Positions 1-11,361 of a DNA stretch of 64,000 nt are shown piece by piece. This DNA comes from Populus alba. Taxonomy: Eukaryota > Streptophyta > Magnoliopsida > Malpighiales > Salicaceae. The notes beneath the pieces are model-generated. The model was given only the letters and a program-made list of their open reading frames with translations, was not told the DNA's origin and ran no database searches. The stretch lies in contig NC_133298.1 in assembly GCF_005239225.2 (NCBI RefSeq), forward strand, positions 4,774,001 through 4,838,000, written 5' to 3'. Numbering within the stretch: the first letter of the stretch is position 1; every line of letters starts with the position of its first letter. The position numbers were made by a program, and so were the translations under genes.

Positions 1-306
1 AGTATTGGTGCCCCTTGATTTGAAGCTTTTATTTCCTTGTTTTTGGTAAGAGAATAAAATATTTAATAGGTGGCAAGGCCATGAACTGCTGCTGCAAAAT
101 GACTTGAGTTTTATTGCAATGAAGGGGTTGAAATATTTCATTCACATAACATTTTTTTTTGCGTTAAAACTTTAAGTCTATCCATGAGTTACTGTTTGGA
201 GAGCATTGGTACTCATGGATATACTTGCCTCTGCTTGTCAAGGGTATTTTATCTGAAGAACCACTGATGAAGTTGCTAAATGTCGTGAATTATTTCACTG
301 AACCAG

Positions 307-2074
307 GATGATTTCTTACCACGGATAGCCACGCCTTTGGAAGACATTTTCAAGTATCTTTTCTGGTACAGATCATGTTTTTCAATTACATTTTGTTTCA
401 TTAAAGTTTTTGCTAATCTTGTTGAAAAGCTAGACCATATCTGCACCAAACACTTGCAATGCTCTCTATTTCCTCTGTAATGTTTGATTGTGGTTCCACA
501 GGACTGAATTAACTAATGGAAGGTTAACAAAAGGGAGGCTTGTAGAACTAAGTGCTTGAACTTATATTAGCAAAAGGCAATTGTTAACTAAGAATGTAGT
601 TAGGTGATGGCATTGATTATTTGATAGTCTAAAGACTATGAAACTTCCCCTTTCCTTTTTTCTTATTTTTAATCGTGTAATATCCAATATTATTCCAACT
701 CACTGATTCTGCTAGTTTTCTTTTTCTTCAACAGTTTGCCCTGCCTACTATGTTTGAGGTGCATGAGGGATACATGTATACTGGATGAGAAAGTGATCAA
801 AGACCCAAGGAGACTGTATGCACCTGGTCGCCTCTATCACATTGTCGAAAGAAAGACTAACAGGTATTACTTACATCGTGTGCACTGTTCATGTGCTTTG
901 TTGCATTGACCCGTTTTTAGATCCAGTAGATATTGACATCTTTGAGTTTTTGACAATGGTTGCAGATCGGGAAGATTCCCCCCAGTTGTGAGGACAGCAG
1001 TGCCAGTAGATGGGCGTTTTGAGCATATAGTTCTTTCTTGTAATGCTACTTCTGATCATTCAATCATTTGGATAGAAAGAGAAGCCCAGAGGGCTATGGA
1101 TGTAAGTTTTCAATTTCTTGGTATTAAACTTATCCTTTTCTGGTTCATGCCAAGTTTCAAGGCAATAGTTGTTGTTGTTGTTGTTGTTTTGCTTGCATGT
1201 TGGTTGTTGAGAGGATCCGTTTGCTGGTCTGAAAGTGGCAAACTTTTGTTAGTCAGAAACAAGATGCCAAAATCCTGGACTATCTAGTTCACACTTTTCT
1301 CCTCTGCAAGTTTGTTGTGAGGGTGAGGGGATGAATGCTTGGACTTCAATAGCCTATCTTCCGTAACTTGATCTTCATGTCCGTATGTTGCAAGTTCAGT
1401 GATATGTAAATCTACAGCAATCAAACTGAAATGAACGAGGTTCAATCATTTGAAGTTGCACAACGGGTTTTTTTAATGATCTACTGAATTCACTCAAGTG
1501 CTGACAAAAACTATATGGGTTTTTAATGCACTTTAGCTGGTTTGGCTAGAACTTAGAAGGCACGATATCTTGGTCATGTCATTTTCCTGAGTGCAAATCA
1601 TTGATAGCTTGAGATAAGGGATGCGAGTTGGTATGGGTATTTTCTTGTTGCTATTTATACGAGTTGCAGCCGCACCATGTGCTCAAGTTTCCTTCAAGTT
1701 TGGTTTAAAGAAATTGCTTTCATCTTGACTTTGGCATCCTGCTCTCCTTGGTCACTCAGGTAATGTTAGAGAAAGATGATATCATGGAGATCCCAGCAAA
1801 GCAAAGGATGGAACGACAGGAGACTCTGGCCCGAGAACATAAAGAGGAGCACAGGGCTGCGCTACAAAGAGCTGTTACACTCGAAGTTCCCCATGCCTAT
1901 TCATCTTCCAAGTATGGAACTTTCAATGAGGTGGCGGATTCGCACAGATGGAGTGGGGAATCTTCTCTTGGCTCTTCGAAGACAAGAGAGAACTGGGATG
2001 AATTGATTGAACGCCTTTTTGAAAAAGATGAATCTGGTCACATGGTTCTCAAGAAATCACAAAGGGATGATTGA
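307..2074 (+). CDS. Class-3 / sn1-diacylglycerol-lipase-like protein, 3' part only
   Basis: The window opens inside this gene and only the last exons are present. They are about 307-365, 735-863, 966-1101 and 1760-2074 (stop), and all junctions keep frame across GT-AG introns. The second exon encodes a Cys-rich stretch (LPCLLCLRCMRD) followed by a segment ending in PGRLYHIVERK. The third carries PVDGRFEHIVLSCNATSDHS, and the end is a charged coil-like tail. This matches the C-terminal half of the plant alpha/beta-hydrolase lipases once called calmodulin-binding heat-shock-like proteins (Arabidopsis At3g14075/At4g16070 type). In that family the catalytic Ser lies upstream, outside this window. 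The likely role is mono- or diacylglycerol hydrolysis at membranes; this is family knowledge. The first 306 bases look like intron. Confidence 0.75.
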
Positions 2075-3631
2075 TCATTATTTTCAACTTGAAAAAAAAA
2101 ATGAAAAAGAGAGAGGAGGGGTTATGTTTGCGGAAAGAGACACTAGTCCATTATTCAAAGGATTATAGGTGAAAAATATAAATAGTTAATGCTAAGATGA
2201 TGTTATTGGCGGCAACCACGGATGCACTTCTGATGAGGTATTAATTATTGTAAGACATTAATGGTTTTCCGAAGACTAAAATTGTGTAAATAGTAATGAA
2301 TCTGATTTCATTTGTACTAAAAAAATTCTATTGTTTAAGAGATTTGTAGCTACTGTTACACCAGAAAAGGGGCAAAGATTTTTTAAGGCAGCAACCACCG
2401 ATGAAAATTGTTCGAGCTGAGCTGCTCTCATAGAATGCCAAAAGAACCCTGTATATATGGTTGGTTCCCCTGATTACTACGGGACATGCAGGAAGAGTTG
2501 TAATGCATGCTGAAAGGCAAGCTCGAACCTTTCTTGTTCATTAACTTGGAGCTAATATTTTGTAGTTTCTGCTGATAAACCTTCAGCAGTTTTGAAAAGG
2601 ATTTTTTTAAAAAAGAATATAGTAGAATCATTGATTTATTCAAATCAAGAAACTCTTCATAGATATTGTCTCTACAGTGAAGAGTTCTTCAGTCTCCAAA
2701 ACTCAATGGAGCTCGTATCGTCTTGTGGACCTCGTAAGTTATGACCTATCTGACTCTGCAATGAATTGTATAACTCTGCTGTGGATGGGAAGTGGCTGTT
2801 TAAAATTTAAATGGCCTGCATGAGATGCCGGTTGTTATATTCATCATTGCACAGACTGATAGACAGCAAAGAAATTCCAGGATTTTAGAAGATTGGCCCA
2901 AAATGCATTTAAAAGAAAATGGAGGCGTGGAGCAAGAGGGTCACCGTGAAAATCCAAGAAGAAGCTTCTCCTTTTAAACCAGAAAGATCCGAAATTGCTC
3001 AAGCTGACATTGTTTGGGATTCCGGAGATGAGGTAGGAGGAGGAGGATTGTTGAGAGAAGAAGAAGACTTGAAGGCCTCAATCTGTGAGTGACACTCGAG
3101 TCAACCCCCTTTCCTTTGTTCAACGCCTCCACATCACACGGCGATATCACCTCCTTCACACGGCAATAAACTTCTTCCTTCCAATCCTTTATCGGTTTCT
3201 CCCTCTCTCTCTGTTCTTTTCCTTGGAAAAAGAACAGAGAGAGAGGGAATAACACGTGGCATCTAACATCTTTAGAAAAGAAGTTCAATATAGGGATACA
3301 AAACGCAGCGTTTAATCAAATTGAATTGTGCACTACGTACGGCTCTTTCTTTCTAGGGGAGGGGAGGGGAGGAGCGGCAGTGAAAGAAAAATCAAAATTT
3401 GAAAACAGAAAAACAGAAAAGAAACAGCAGAGCCCTTCCTTCTTTCAACGTCTCTCTTTCCTTCTTTCCTTTTTTATTATCATCAAATTAATCACTACAA
3501 AATATCTACCATTTCAATCTCCCTCTCTATATCTCTATCTACCAATTCAAACACACACTCTCTCTCTCTCTCTCTCTCAATCAACCAGGTAAGGAAGAAG
3601 AAGAAAAGGCAGAAGAAGAAGAAGAGTAAAG
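2075..3631. other. Intergenic: lipase 3' UTR and kinesin promoter/leader
   Basis: No supportable coding region. The first few hundred bases are AT-rich and are the likely 3' UTR and terminator of the lipase-like gene. A near-perfect hairpin lies at 3201-3247. The last 150 bases are pyrimidine-rich with a (CT)n run near 3560-3577 and a purine-rich stretch just before the ATG, typical of a plant 5' leader. The short open frames here lack intron-exon logic or family resemblance. Confidence 0.6.
3201..3247. repeat. Perfect 20-bp inverted repeat (hairpin) upstream of the kinesin gene
   Basis: The left arm 3201-3220 (CCCTCTCTCTCTGTTCTTTT) is the exact reverse complement of the right end of 3227-3247, with a 6-7 base loop. 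It lies about 390 bases before the kinesin start codon. Confidence 0.85.
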
Positions 3632-6600
3632 ATGAGTGGCGTAGCAAGAAAGCAAAACCTCAACCTCAACCCCAAGGTTCGCGTCATTGCCAAAATCAGA
3701 GGTTCCTCACATCTTGACGGTCTTTCAACTTCTTGGTTTTCCGTTCACAATAACATACGTGACGGCATTTTTTCTCACTCTCTCACTTTTTCTCTTGGAG
3801 ACCGACCAGTTGCTGCCAGGTTATTAATTATTTTATCTTTTTTCTAATTAATTTTTTTGTTAGGTTAGTAGCATTTGTGCCCTGTTTGGCTTTTTAGGTT
3901 GGATGGAAAACTCTAGATTAGGTATTCATTTTTTTTTGTTGATTTTCTGTTGTTGTTGTAGTGGTGGTGGTGGTGGTAGGAAGGAGGCTTATGTGGTGGA
4001 TTATTGCTACGACCAAAACGAGAAAAATGATTTGGTTTTTGAAAGAGAAGTTAAGCCTTTTATTAATGAAGTTTTTGATGGCCGTAATGCCACGATTATT
4101 GCTTGTGGAGCAAGGGGCACTGGAAAATCCTACCTCTTTCAGGTCTTTTTCCTCGTTTTTTGTTATTATCATCAATTTTTTATTTATTTGCTGACATGTG
4201 AGAGTGAGAGTGAGAGGTGTTGTTTGATTTTCTCAAGGGTAAGGATGATGAACCGGGTCTGACAGTGTTGGCTGTGGATGAAATGCTTCGATTGGCTGCG
4301 GATAACGGGAAGTCCATTGCCGTTTCCTTTTATGAGGTTGATCAAGATCATCATGTCAACGACTTGTTGGATCCCAATCGACAACAAGTTTTTGTATTGA
4401 AGGATGCTCATGGAAAAACACAATTAAAAGGACTGTCTCAGGTGTGATAATGTTTATAAAGTAGCTATGGTTTGATTTTGGTCTGAGATGCTATTGATGA
4501 TGGTCTCTGTGTTGCAATTGAATTGTTGTTTTATTTGTTTTCGATGTCTTTTGTTTCAGGTTCCGGTGACATCCATGTCTCAATTTCACAATTTCTATGG
4601 TGGTGGGACTAATCCACGTAAATCGATTCAGAAAGCAGTGACTGAACTTCCCAAGAGAAGTCATAAAGGGTTGATAGTATATGTATCGTCTCATGGTGGA
4701 GAAAAGTTGGACGTTTCTGTCAGCAAATTGAATTTTGTTGACTTGGCAGGTTAAAACCAAACTCTTTTTGTATGCATTTTCATTTTTTTATTTGGTTTTT
4801 TTGTTAAGAGTCTAAATCCTTGGTTGTCATCCTTGTCATTGTTGTTGTGTTTAGGTTATCAGGATGCTAGAAGGAAGAGTATTGATGGACAAAATTTGGT
4901 TGAGAGTACAAGGAATATTAATAAGTCCATTCATGCCATTCATAATGTTGTTTACTCTTTGAAAGCAAATGAAACTCATGTGCCATACCGGGAAAGTAAG
5001 ATCACTACCATGTTGCAAGATTCACTTGGAGGGGCTGGCAGAATTTTGATGGTCACTTGCTTAGTGAGTTTTGGCTTGTTCAATTTCATGATAGTTTTTT
5101 AAGTCATAGTTTTTGTTTTCAGTTGTTCTATTTCTCACCCCTGAATGCAGAACCCATCTTTTTGCCAAGAATCTATTTACATGGTGAAATTAGCATCTCG
5201 TTCTTGTCAAGGAACTACTTGGGCTATCACAGACTCCACAAAGAAAGCCAGCAGCTCAGCAAGACCAATGGTGCCTTCTTCACATAATAGCCGGATGCTT
5301 GGTAGTGTTTCCACTTCTTTGAAGAAACAAACTGTGTCTCGAGGGCACATTTCTGGAAAAAAAGCACACTCTTCAACTTCCACACTGAAAGCTAGGTATT
5401 TTCTATCATACCTTGTCAAATGAAATTACAAGGCATTTTGTTCTCCAACCGTTTCCAATTGATTTTTTTTTCTACTTGAAGGAAACTGTTTGATGAGTCA
5501 AGTGATTTGATATCTCAGAAGGTACTTGGTTTCTTACTACTTTGTTCCTAGTATCCACTAAACAGTTTTCTTACTGCGTCAAGAAAAAGAAGAAGAAACA
5601 ATGATAAAGGAAACAAAAGAAAATCATACATACAAGTAAAATCTTTAGGTAATTGAAAGAAAACACCTAGGCTAATCTATTTAGTTCATGTATTGCGTCG
5701 TGGGAGTTTGTTTTTGAAAAGTGTTTATGCCATGGGAAGAAGACATACATTTCCTTGTACTGTTGTTGTAAAGCTAAAATGAATGGCTATGTTATATAAG
5801 AAATAAACAATGTTTCAATAGTCAGTGCAGGACTCTGAAGGGTATTTCTAGCTTTACCTAGAATAGAATAATCTTCTGAGTTCATGTATTAGGATGTGAG
5901 ACTTTGTTTGGAAAAGTTTTTGTATGAGGGGAAGTAAATTTACATCCCTGGAGCACTTGTTGTATAGCTAAAATGAATGAATGATCTGTTATACAAGAAA
6001 TTAAATACAGTTCTGACTTTTGATAAGCCTCTCTAGATTACTGTGCAGCTAAGTTCCTCAAACAATGTTCCAACAGTTGAATCTGTAATGCATGAAGAGG
6101 TATGGTTTATCTAGATTTTCCCTGTTATTATCTATCAAAGGAATGCATTTGGTATTTTCATGACAGTTGCTGATAAAGCTTCATTTTGTACAGGAGCAGC
6201 TCACTTCAAATGTTGCCAAAGAAGCATCATCTTTGGAAGTAGTAATGTTTTCCCTCAACTGCTTTTAGTTATCTTCACGTCTTTTTTAGATTATAATATC
6301 TTGCAAATGTCTGAGCGATTAATATCTGATACAGGAAGCTGTATCATTGTTCGCTCATGAGGATTCAAACTCTGTTTCTGTGGTGGGTACAGGCAATGAA
6401 CATCAAAATTTTACAGTTAATGTTGTTTATAAAAAATACAGATCTAAAAGTTTCATTACCTTCTCAGGATGTTTCTCCTGTAGCAGCAGTTTCTAGTACT
6501 TGTGAAACTACAATACTTGATAAGGTAAATAGCTACTTACTTGATGAACCTTAATCTTTGCTGTAAAATTAAATGTTAATTTTACAGTTAATGTTGTTTA

Positions 6601-8487
6601 TAAAAAAATACAAATCTAAAAGTTTCAATACCTTCTCAGGAAGTTTCTCCTGTAGCAGCAGTTTCTAGTACTTGTGAAACTACAATACTTGATAAGGTAA
6701 TTAGCTACTTATTTGATGAGCCCTAATCTTTGCTGTAAAATTAACTGTTAGTCTTACAGTTAATGTTGTTTAGAAAAAATACAAATCTAAAAGGTTCAAT
6801 ACCTTCTCAGGAAGTTTCTCCTGTAGCAGCAGTTTCTATTACTTGTGAAGCTACAATACTTGATAAGGTAATTATCTACTTACTTGATGAGCCCTAATCT
6901 TTGTTGTTTATAATGTTTAGAAAAATACAAGTATAATTCCAATTCTTTCTCAGGAAGCTTCTCCACCAGCTATTTCTAGTACTTGTGAAATTACAGTACT
7001 TGATAAGGTAATTAGCTACTTACTTAATGAGCCTTAGACATGGAAAAAACCACAATTGTTTATGGTTCCTTGTTTGTGATCTAGATGCTTTTTAAAACTC
7101 CTAGTTAATAGTATTAGATCTTTCATGGTATGTTATGATCTACTCATGCAGACTGACAAGGACCAAAACAAAACTGCGCTTTACACTGGAGAGTTATCTA
7201 TGTTCGATGAAGGTATAAAATAAAATACACGATACTAATGATTCAATAGACAATAATGCCGTTCTCTTGTGTAATCTTCTTATTTTACCAGGTACAAAAA
7301 TAGACAAGGAAAACAACAGTTCAATTGTCAATCTAGGTGGATCGCCACCCATTAGCGCACAATTGCAAGAATTATCAAATAGTTTGAAGTTACTATGTTC
7401 CTCAACCCCATCGTGCATAGATATAACTCCAAAAAATGATGCATTTCATAATCAAACTTCAACTGATATTGGGGAACCAGCAACTCCCAGCTCAAGTATG
7501 AGAGTAACTAATAGGGAAATTACAAGCTTTTGTAGTCCATGGGAAAAATTCAATGCCCGCAGCACTGGGATGAAGGTTAAATCTACTTTCTCTTTCCTTT
7601 ATCTCCTCTTTTCAAATGCTTATCTGCAATTGCTAACATCAACCTTTTGTTCTGTTGTAGAACTCACTTGTTCAAGATTATCTTAGATTGTTGAACACAG
7701 CTGACAAGTAAGTACACTCTGTCAATTTTGATTATGCTTCCTGTACTACTTTTAATTCTTGTTTGCTTCTGTTTAGGTACTTAAACTATAATCTGACTTC
7801 TATTTTGATAGAAATTTCACGATATATACATATTGTGAAAGCTGCCAAGCTGTTTCTTTATTGTGACATAACACTCGCAGCTACCATAACTGAGATTTTA
7901 TAGTAATTATTCATAGTTGATTATGCAACATTAATACCTGTGTATTACTGTTTTCTATCTTCACCTAACAAACTAAACCTGGTACTCTCTTCTTTGTTAA
8001 CAGGGAAGAATTGAGGAAATTGAAGGTGATTAGCGTTTCTAATTTTGTAAATATCAATGTGTGCTGTCTTATTGCTGGCATGTGATATGAATTAGAGTGA
8101 TGCTTCATGCAGGGTATTGGAGAAAAGAGAGCTACTTACATCCTTGAACTTCGAGAAGATTGTCCAGAGCCTTTTAAGAATGTAAGCATTTTTGGAAAAG
8201 CTTTTCACATGGTGTTATTGTCTTTTTATTTCATTTGTAGTTTAGTTAATGATTGTTAAGAATCATTATCGGTCAACAGCTTGATGATTTGAAAGACATC
8301 GGACTCTCAGCCAAGCAGGTTCTCTCTTTAATTCCTATAGAACTGTCTTCATATCGACTTTTCAAAATCTGTCTGTCAAATACGTTCACTAAAAAACCAA
8401 ATGCAATTTATGTTTATTATTAATATTTTGTTTGAAGTGCAGGTAACAAGATGGCTTAAAAAGGAAGTTGGGGGACTCTTTGATTAG
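3632..8487 (+). CDS. Kinesin-10-like motor protein with C-terminal helix-hairpin-helix domain
   Basis: Exons: 3632-3819, 3962-4142, 4238-4441, 4560-4749, 4855-5063, 5151-5395, 5482-5521, 6037-6099, 6194-6238, 6335-6382, 6468-6524, 6640-6696, 6811-6867, 6954-7007, 7152-7212, 7292-7575, 7661-7707, 8004-8025, 8113-8181, 8280-8318 and 8443-8487. Together they give 734 aa. The nucleotide-binding P-loop GARGTGKS is at residues 112-119, the switch II-like VDLAG at 251-255, and VPYRESKIT plus LQDSLGG (helix alpha4-alpha5 region) follow in exon 5. Residues about 662-730 contain GIGEKRA...LKDIGLSAKQ, a helix-hairpin-helix of the kind found at the tail of KID/kinesin-10 motors. Plant relatives are the KIN-10B/KIN-10C proteins. 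The expected role is microtubule-based, DNA- or chromosome-linked transport in division. The middle region is low-complexity and contains four tandem copies of one small exon. Switch I is degenerate. Exon boundaries 8-14 rest on frame and repeat symmetry. Confidence 0.85.
6409..7010 (+). repeat. Tandem intron+exon duplication inside the kinesin gene (4 exon copies)
   Basis: Period about 172, 171 and 143 bases. Each unit holds an intron end (TACAAATCTAAAAG...CCTTCTCAG), an exon ending in CTTGATAAG, and a GTAAAT/GTAATT donor. Exons 6468-6524, 6640-6696 and 6811-6867 are 57 nt and 6954-7007 is 54 nt. Translations are DVSPVAAVSSTCETTILDK, EVSPVAAVSSTCETTILDK, EVSPVAAVSITCEATILDK and EASPPAISSTCEITVLDK. 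All are phase 0-0. Copies 1 and 2 are nearly identical and copy 4 is the most diverged. Confidence 0.92.
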
Positions 8488-8949
8488 CATGGCAGCTATG
8501 ATTAATATGTTGGTTTGGAAGATAATTTACTTTGGGAGACCGGAAGTTGCTTTGAAACTTAATTAGAATTGATTGTAAAGTGGTTACTAAATATATATAT
8601 AAATTTAGCATGCATTATTATTCATCGTTTTGAATTTTAATCTGCTACTGTATTGTTTTTTCAAATTTAATGTAAAAAGCGACACAATTGAAATGAGATA
8701 AAAATTTGAAGAACAGGTTTATTTACTCGAGAGGTACAAGATAGATTGTGTTTCTGTTTAAAAAATGGAGGGACATGACAATTAGGGATGACAAGTAACA
8801 GAGAGGCCTTGAAGGAAAGAGGAAAAAATGAAAAATTCTTTGAATACAAGAAATCATGAGAAGGAGAGTGGAGGGATGTAAACAAAACACAATTTCCTAG
8901 CGTCACCATGCAGGTGGTATAACACTTATCAGGCTCACGAGAATGCTTG
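8488..8949. other. Convergent 3' UTR region
   Basis: Lies between the kinesin stop (+) and the coiled-coil gene stop (-). AT-rich, with only short, unconvincing open frames, so it most likely holds the two facing 3' UTRs and poly(A) signals. Confidence 0.6.
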
Positions 8950-11361
8950 TCAGACATTGTGATGAAGCAAGGCTTGCATTTCTGGCAGCATTCGTCGTCT
9001 CGCATTCTGAACTCTATTATTTGCAGTGCTAGCTGTGGCCGCTTTGATGGCCCGCCATGGCCAACATATATGCCTGACCTTATTGCATCTCCGCTCTTTG
9101 CTCTCTGCTTCTTCTACTTGCCTTGTTAGCTCCTCAATTCGCTGACGAAGTCCTGAAGCCCTGCTATCAGCTAGCTGCAGAGACCTCTCTGCTGCTGCCT
9201 GGGCAGCCATTGCAGCAACTGCTAGTTCATCTTTCAGCTTTAACTTGCCATTTGATATCTCTAAATTAGCCTTTGTTTTCTCCAGTTCTTGTTTCAAGAT
9301 AACAACCTGATAACACTAACAATTTTAGCATTTGCCTTGAAAACAAAATGGAATTCAGCATCGGAAAACACTAACAACCTGATAACACTGACATTGGCCC
9401 CCTCAATCCCATCCCCCCCCCCCTCCCCCATCCCTTTTTTTTTAAAAAATAATTCTCTTAAAACCAGGCAATGTGGAAGTGATTTTGTTTACCAATTTTT
9501 CGCGTTCTTCGATTGCTTTTTTTGCAGCTTCCACTTCCAGCTCGCAAGCTTCTCTCCATCTCACAACTTCTGCCTCACTTTCTTTTATTTCTGTCAGGAG
9601 TTCCTCAACCTTTGCCGTGGAAGTAAAAAAGGAAACATAAGAATTGAAGTCAGCAAGGAAAGGAGCTTGCTTTATGAATGCATGCAATCTCAATCAAACC
9701 AATGATTACATTTTGAGCTTGCACCCTCTCTCTATTTTCCAACTCCTTTATGTACAGTGTGTTCTCTGCAATTTCTTTATCTTGTTTTTGCACAAGGCTT
9801 TGTAATCGCTCAGCATCTGACCTGACATGTAAAAACCAATTAGTAATCACAAGCAAGCAAGCAAAACCAAGCATCTTTTTTTTCATAGGAAGCATTCGGT
9901 GGTCTAAGAAAGATGCAGTCCCGTGGCTTCTCTTGTCTCCACCCAAGTTTCACACCATTTAGATCTTCCTCTCCTTTTCTTACTCTATTCTGAATAAAAC
10001 CTAATGTGCAGTCACATTTATATGCAAAGAAATACGCGGGCATAGCAGTTAGAAACTAAAATACCTAGATTCTTCCAGAGATCTCCTTAGTTGACTGTTT
10101 TCGAGCCGTAAATTCTTCATTATTCTCTCCATAGTTGAGGCCTGTAAACGACATGTGCAGTGTCAGACCGTGTAAGGGTGTTTCCTTCTACGTATGTTAA
10201 TGGACACAGCACAGGATATCTAGCATTCCCACTACCAGAAAACTGGACACAATTTTTTGCTAAAAGCTGCCATATTTTCCATTACAAATGAGATGGATCC
10301 ATGTGAACATACAAGACTAATCTAAAATTTATCTTTGCAAATAATGGGATCAGACATACCAGACTGACAACCTCCTCTTCAAATTCACTGCTATCTGATT
10401 TAGAACTTGCAGCAGCAGAAGCATTAGTGGTATTGCTACCAGCTCCTGAACTTTCCATGGATTGTTCATTACTCCCACTTCCCATCATGAAACCAAATCC
10501 TACTCTCTGCAACCCGCGTTCTGCAAACTGCAACAAAGCCACCCTCTTCTGCTCGTTGTTCCCTTTCAGCTTATTCAAACTCCTCTCCACAGCCTCCTTC
10601 TCCACCAAAGCAACCCTTAACAAGCTATTGATGTCTCGGTTCTCCTCTGTCAAACTCACCACACTACTCTCCAATTCCCTTATTTCCTTCTTCTTCATCT
10701 CGTTGAACTCATTTACTTTTGATTCCGCCTCACCTGCCAGCCTTGCAATTGCCTTGAATTCCTCCCAGACCGACCTCAATTCATCATCTAGATCCAATTC
10801 TTCCCTGTTCTCTTCAGTATCAGATCTCTCAATTAAATATTCATCATGTACACACTCTGTTACTTTCACCAAAGATTCCTTCACAGGCCTTACTAAATCC
10901 ATATTGATCTTCAACAAGAACCCATTCTTGTCCCTAGCCTCTTTTATCTCAAGCTCCAACTTATCATTCCTCTCTCTAAGAAATTCCATTTCTTTTTCTA
11001 GTTTTTCCATTGTCAGATATGCCTCATCAATCCTTTTAACAAGCCCATCTTCTTTTTCCTTGAAAGAGGCCTCGAGTTCTCTAACTTGGTCACGAAGAGA
11101 GTCTCTCTCGTGGGAAACTTCTTGGATAGCTAATTTGAGCTGGGTGTTGTTATCGAGCGCATCATCTCTTTGTTGCTGGAAAAGGAGGAGGTTTTCCTCC
11201 ATCAAGGAGGATTTTCCTTGAATGGTATCAAAAGAGTGTTGGAGAGATTGAAGCTGAGAGAGGAGATCATGGTGGTCAGAGATAATAAAGTTGGCATTGG
11301 TTGGGGAATCAGCAAGGTCATTGATGTAGGGCTGAGGAGGGTTTTGTGAGGTGGTTTCCAT
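8950..11361 (-). CDS. Plant-specific long coiled-coil protein
   Basis: Exons on the minus strand: 11361-10360, 10141-10065, 9821-9710, 9609-9493 and 9306-8950, all in phase, giving 554 aa. Almost the whole chain from about residue 30 is heptad-rich (Glu, Lys, Leu, Arg), predicting long coiled coils. A Ser/Ala/Gly linker near residues 295-325 (SSGAGSNTTNASAAASSKSD) interrupts them. The C-terminus is distinctive: RHICWPWRAI followed by RRMLPEMQALLHHNV. No enzyme motif or membrane segment is visible. It resembles plant proteins annotated as paramyosin-like or uncharacterised (At1g24560-type), but I recognise the type rather than a function. A structural or scaffold role is inference. The gene is convergent with the kinesin gene. 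Confidence 0.8.

Noticed and set aside
3903..4262. Alternative long first frame MENSRLGIHFF for the kinesin
   Set aside because: It reads through intron 1; the spliced start at 3632 gives a coherent motor N-terminus.
10427..11221. 264-codon open frame on + across the coiled-coil gene
   Set aside because: Antisense shadow of the Glu/Lys-rich coiled-coil exon; composition is Ser/Leu-rich and it has no family features.
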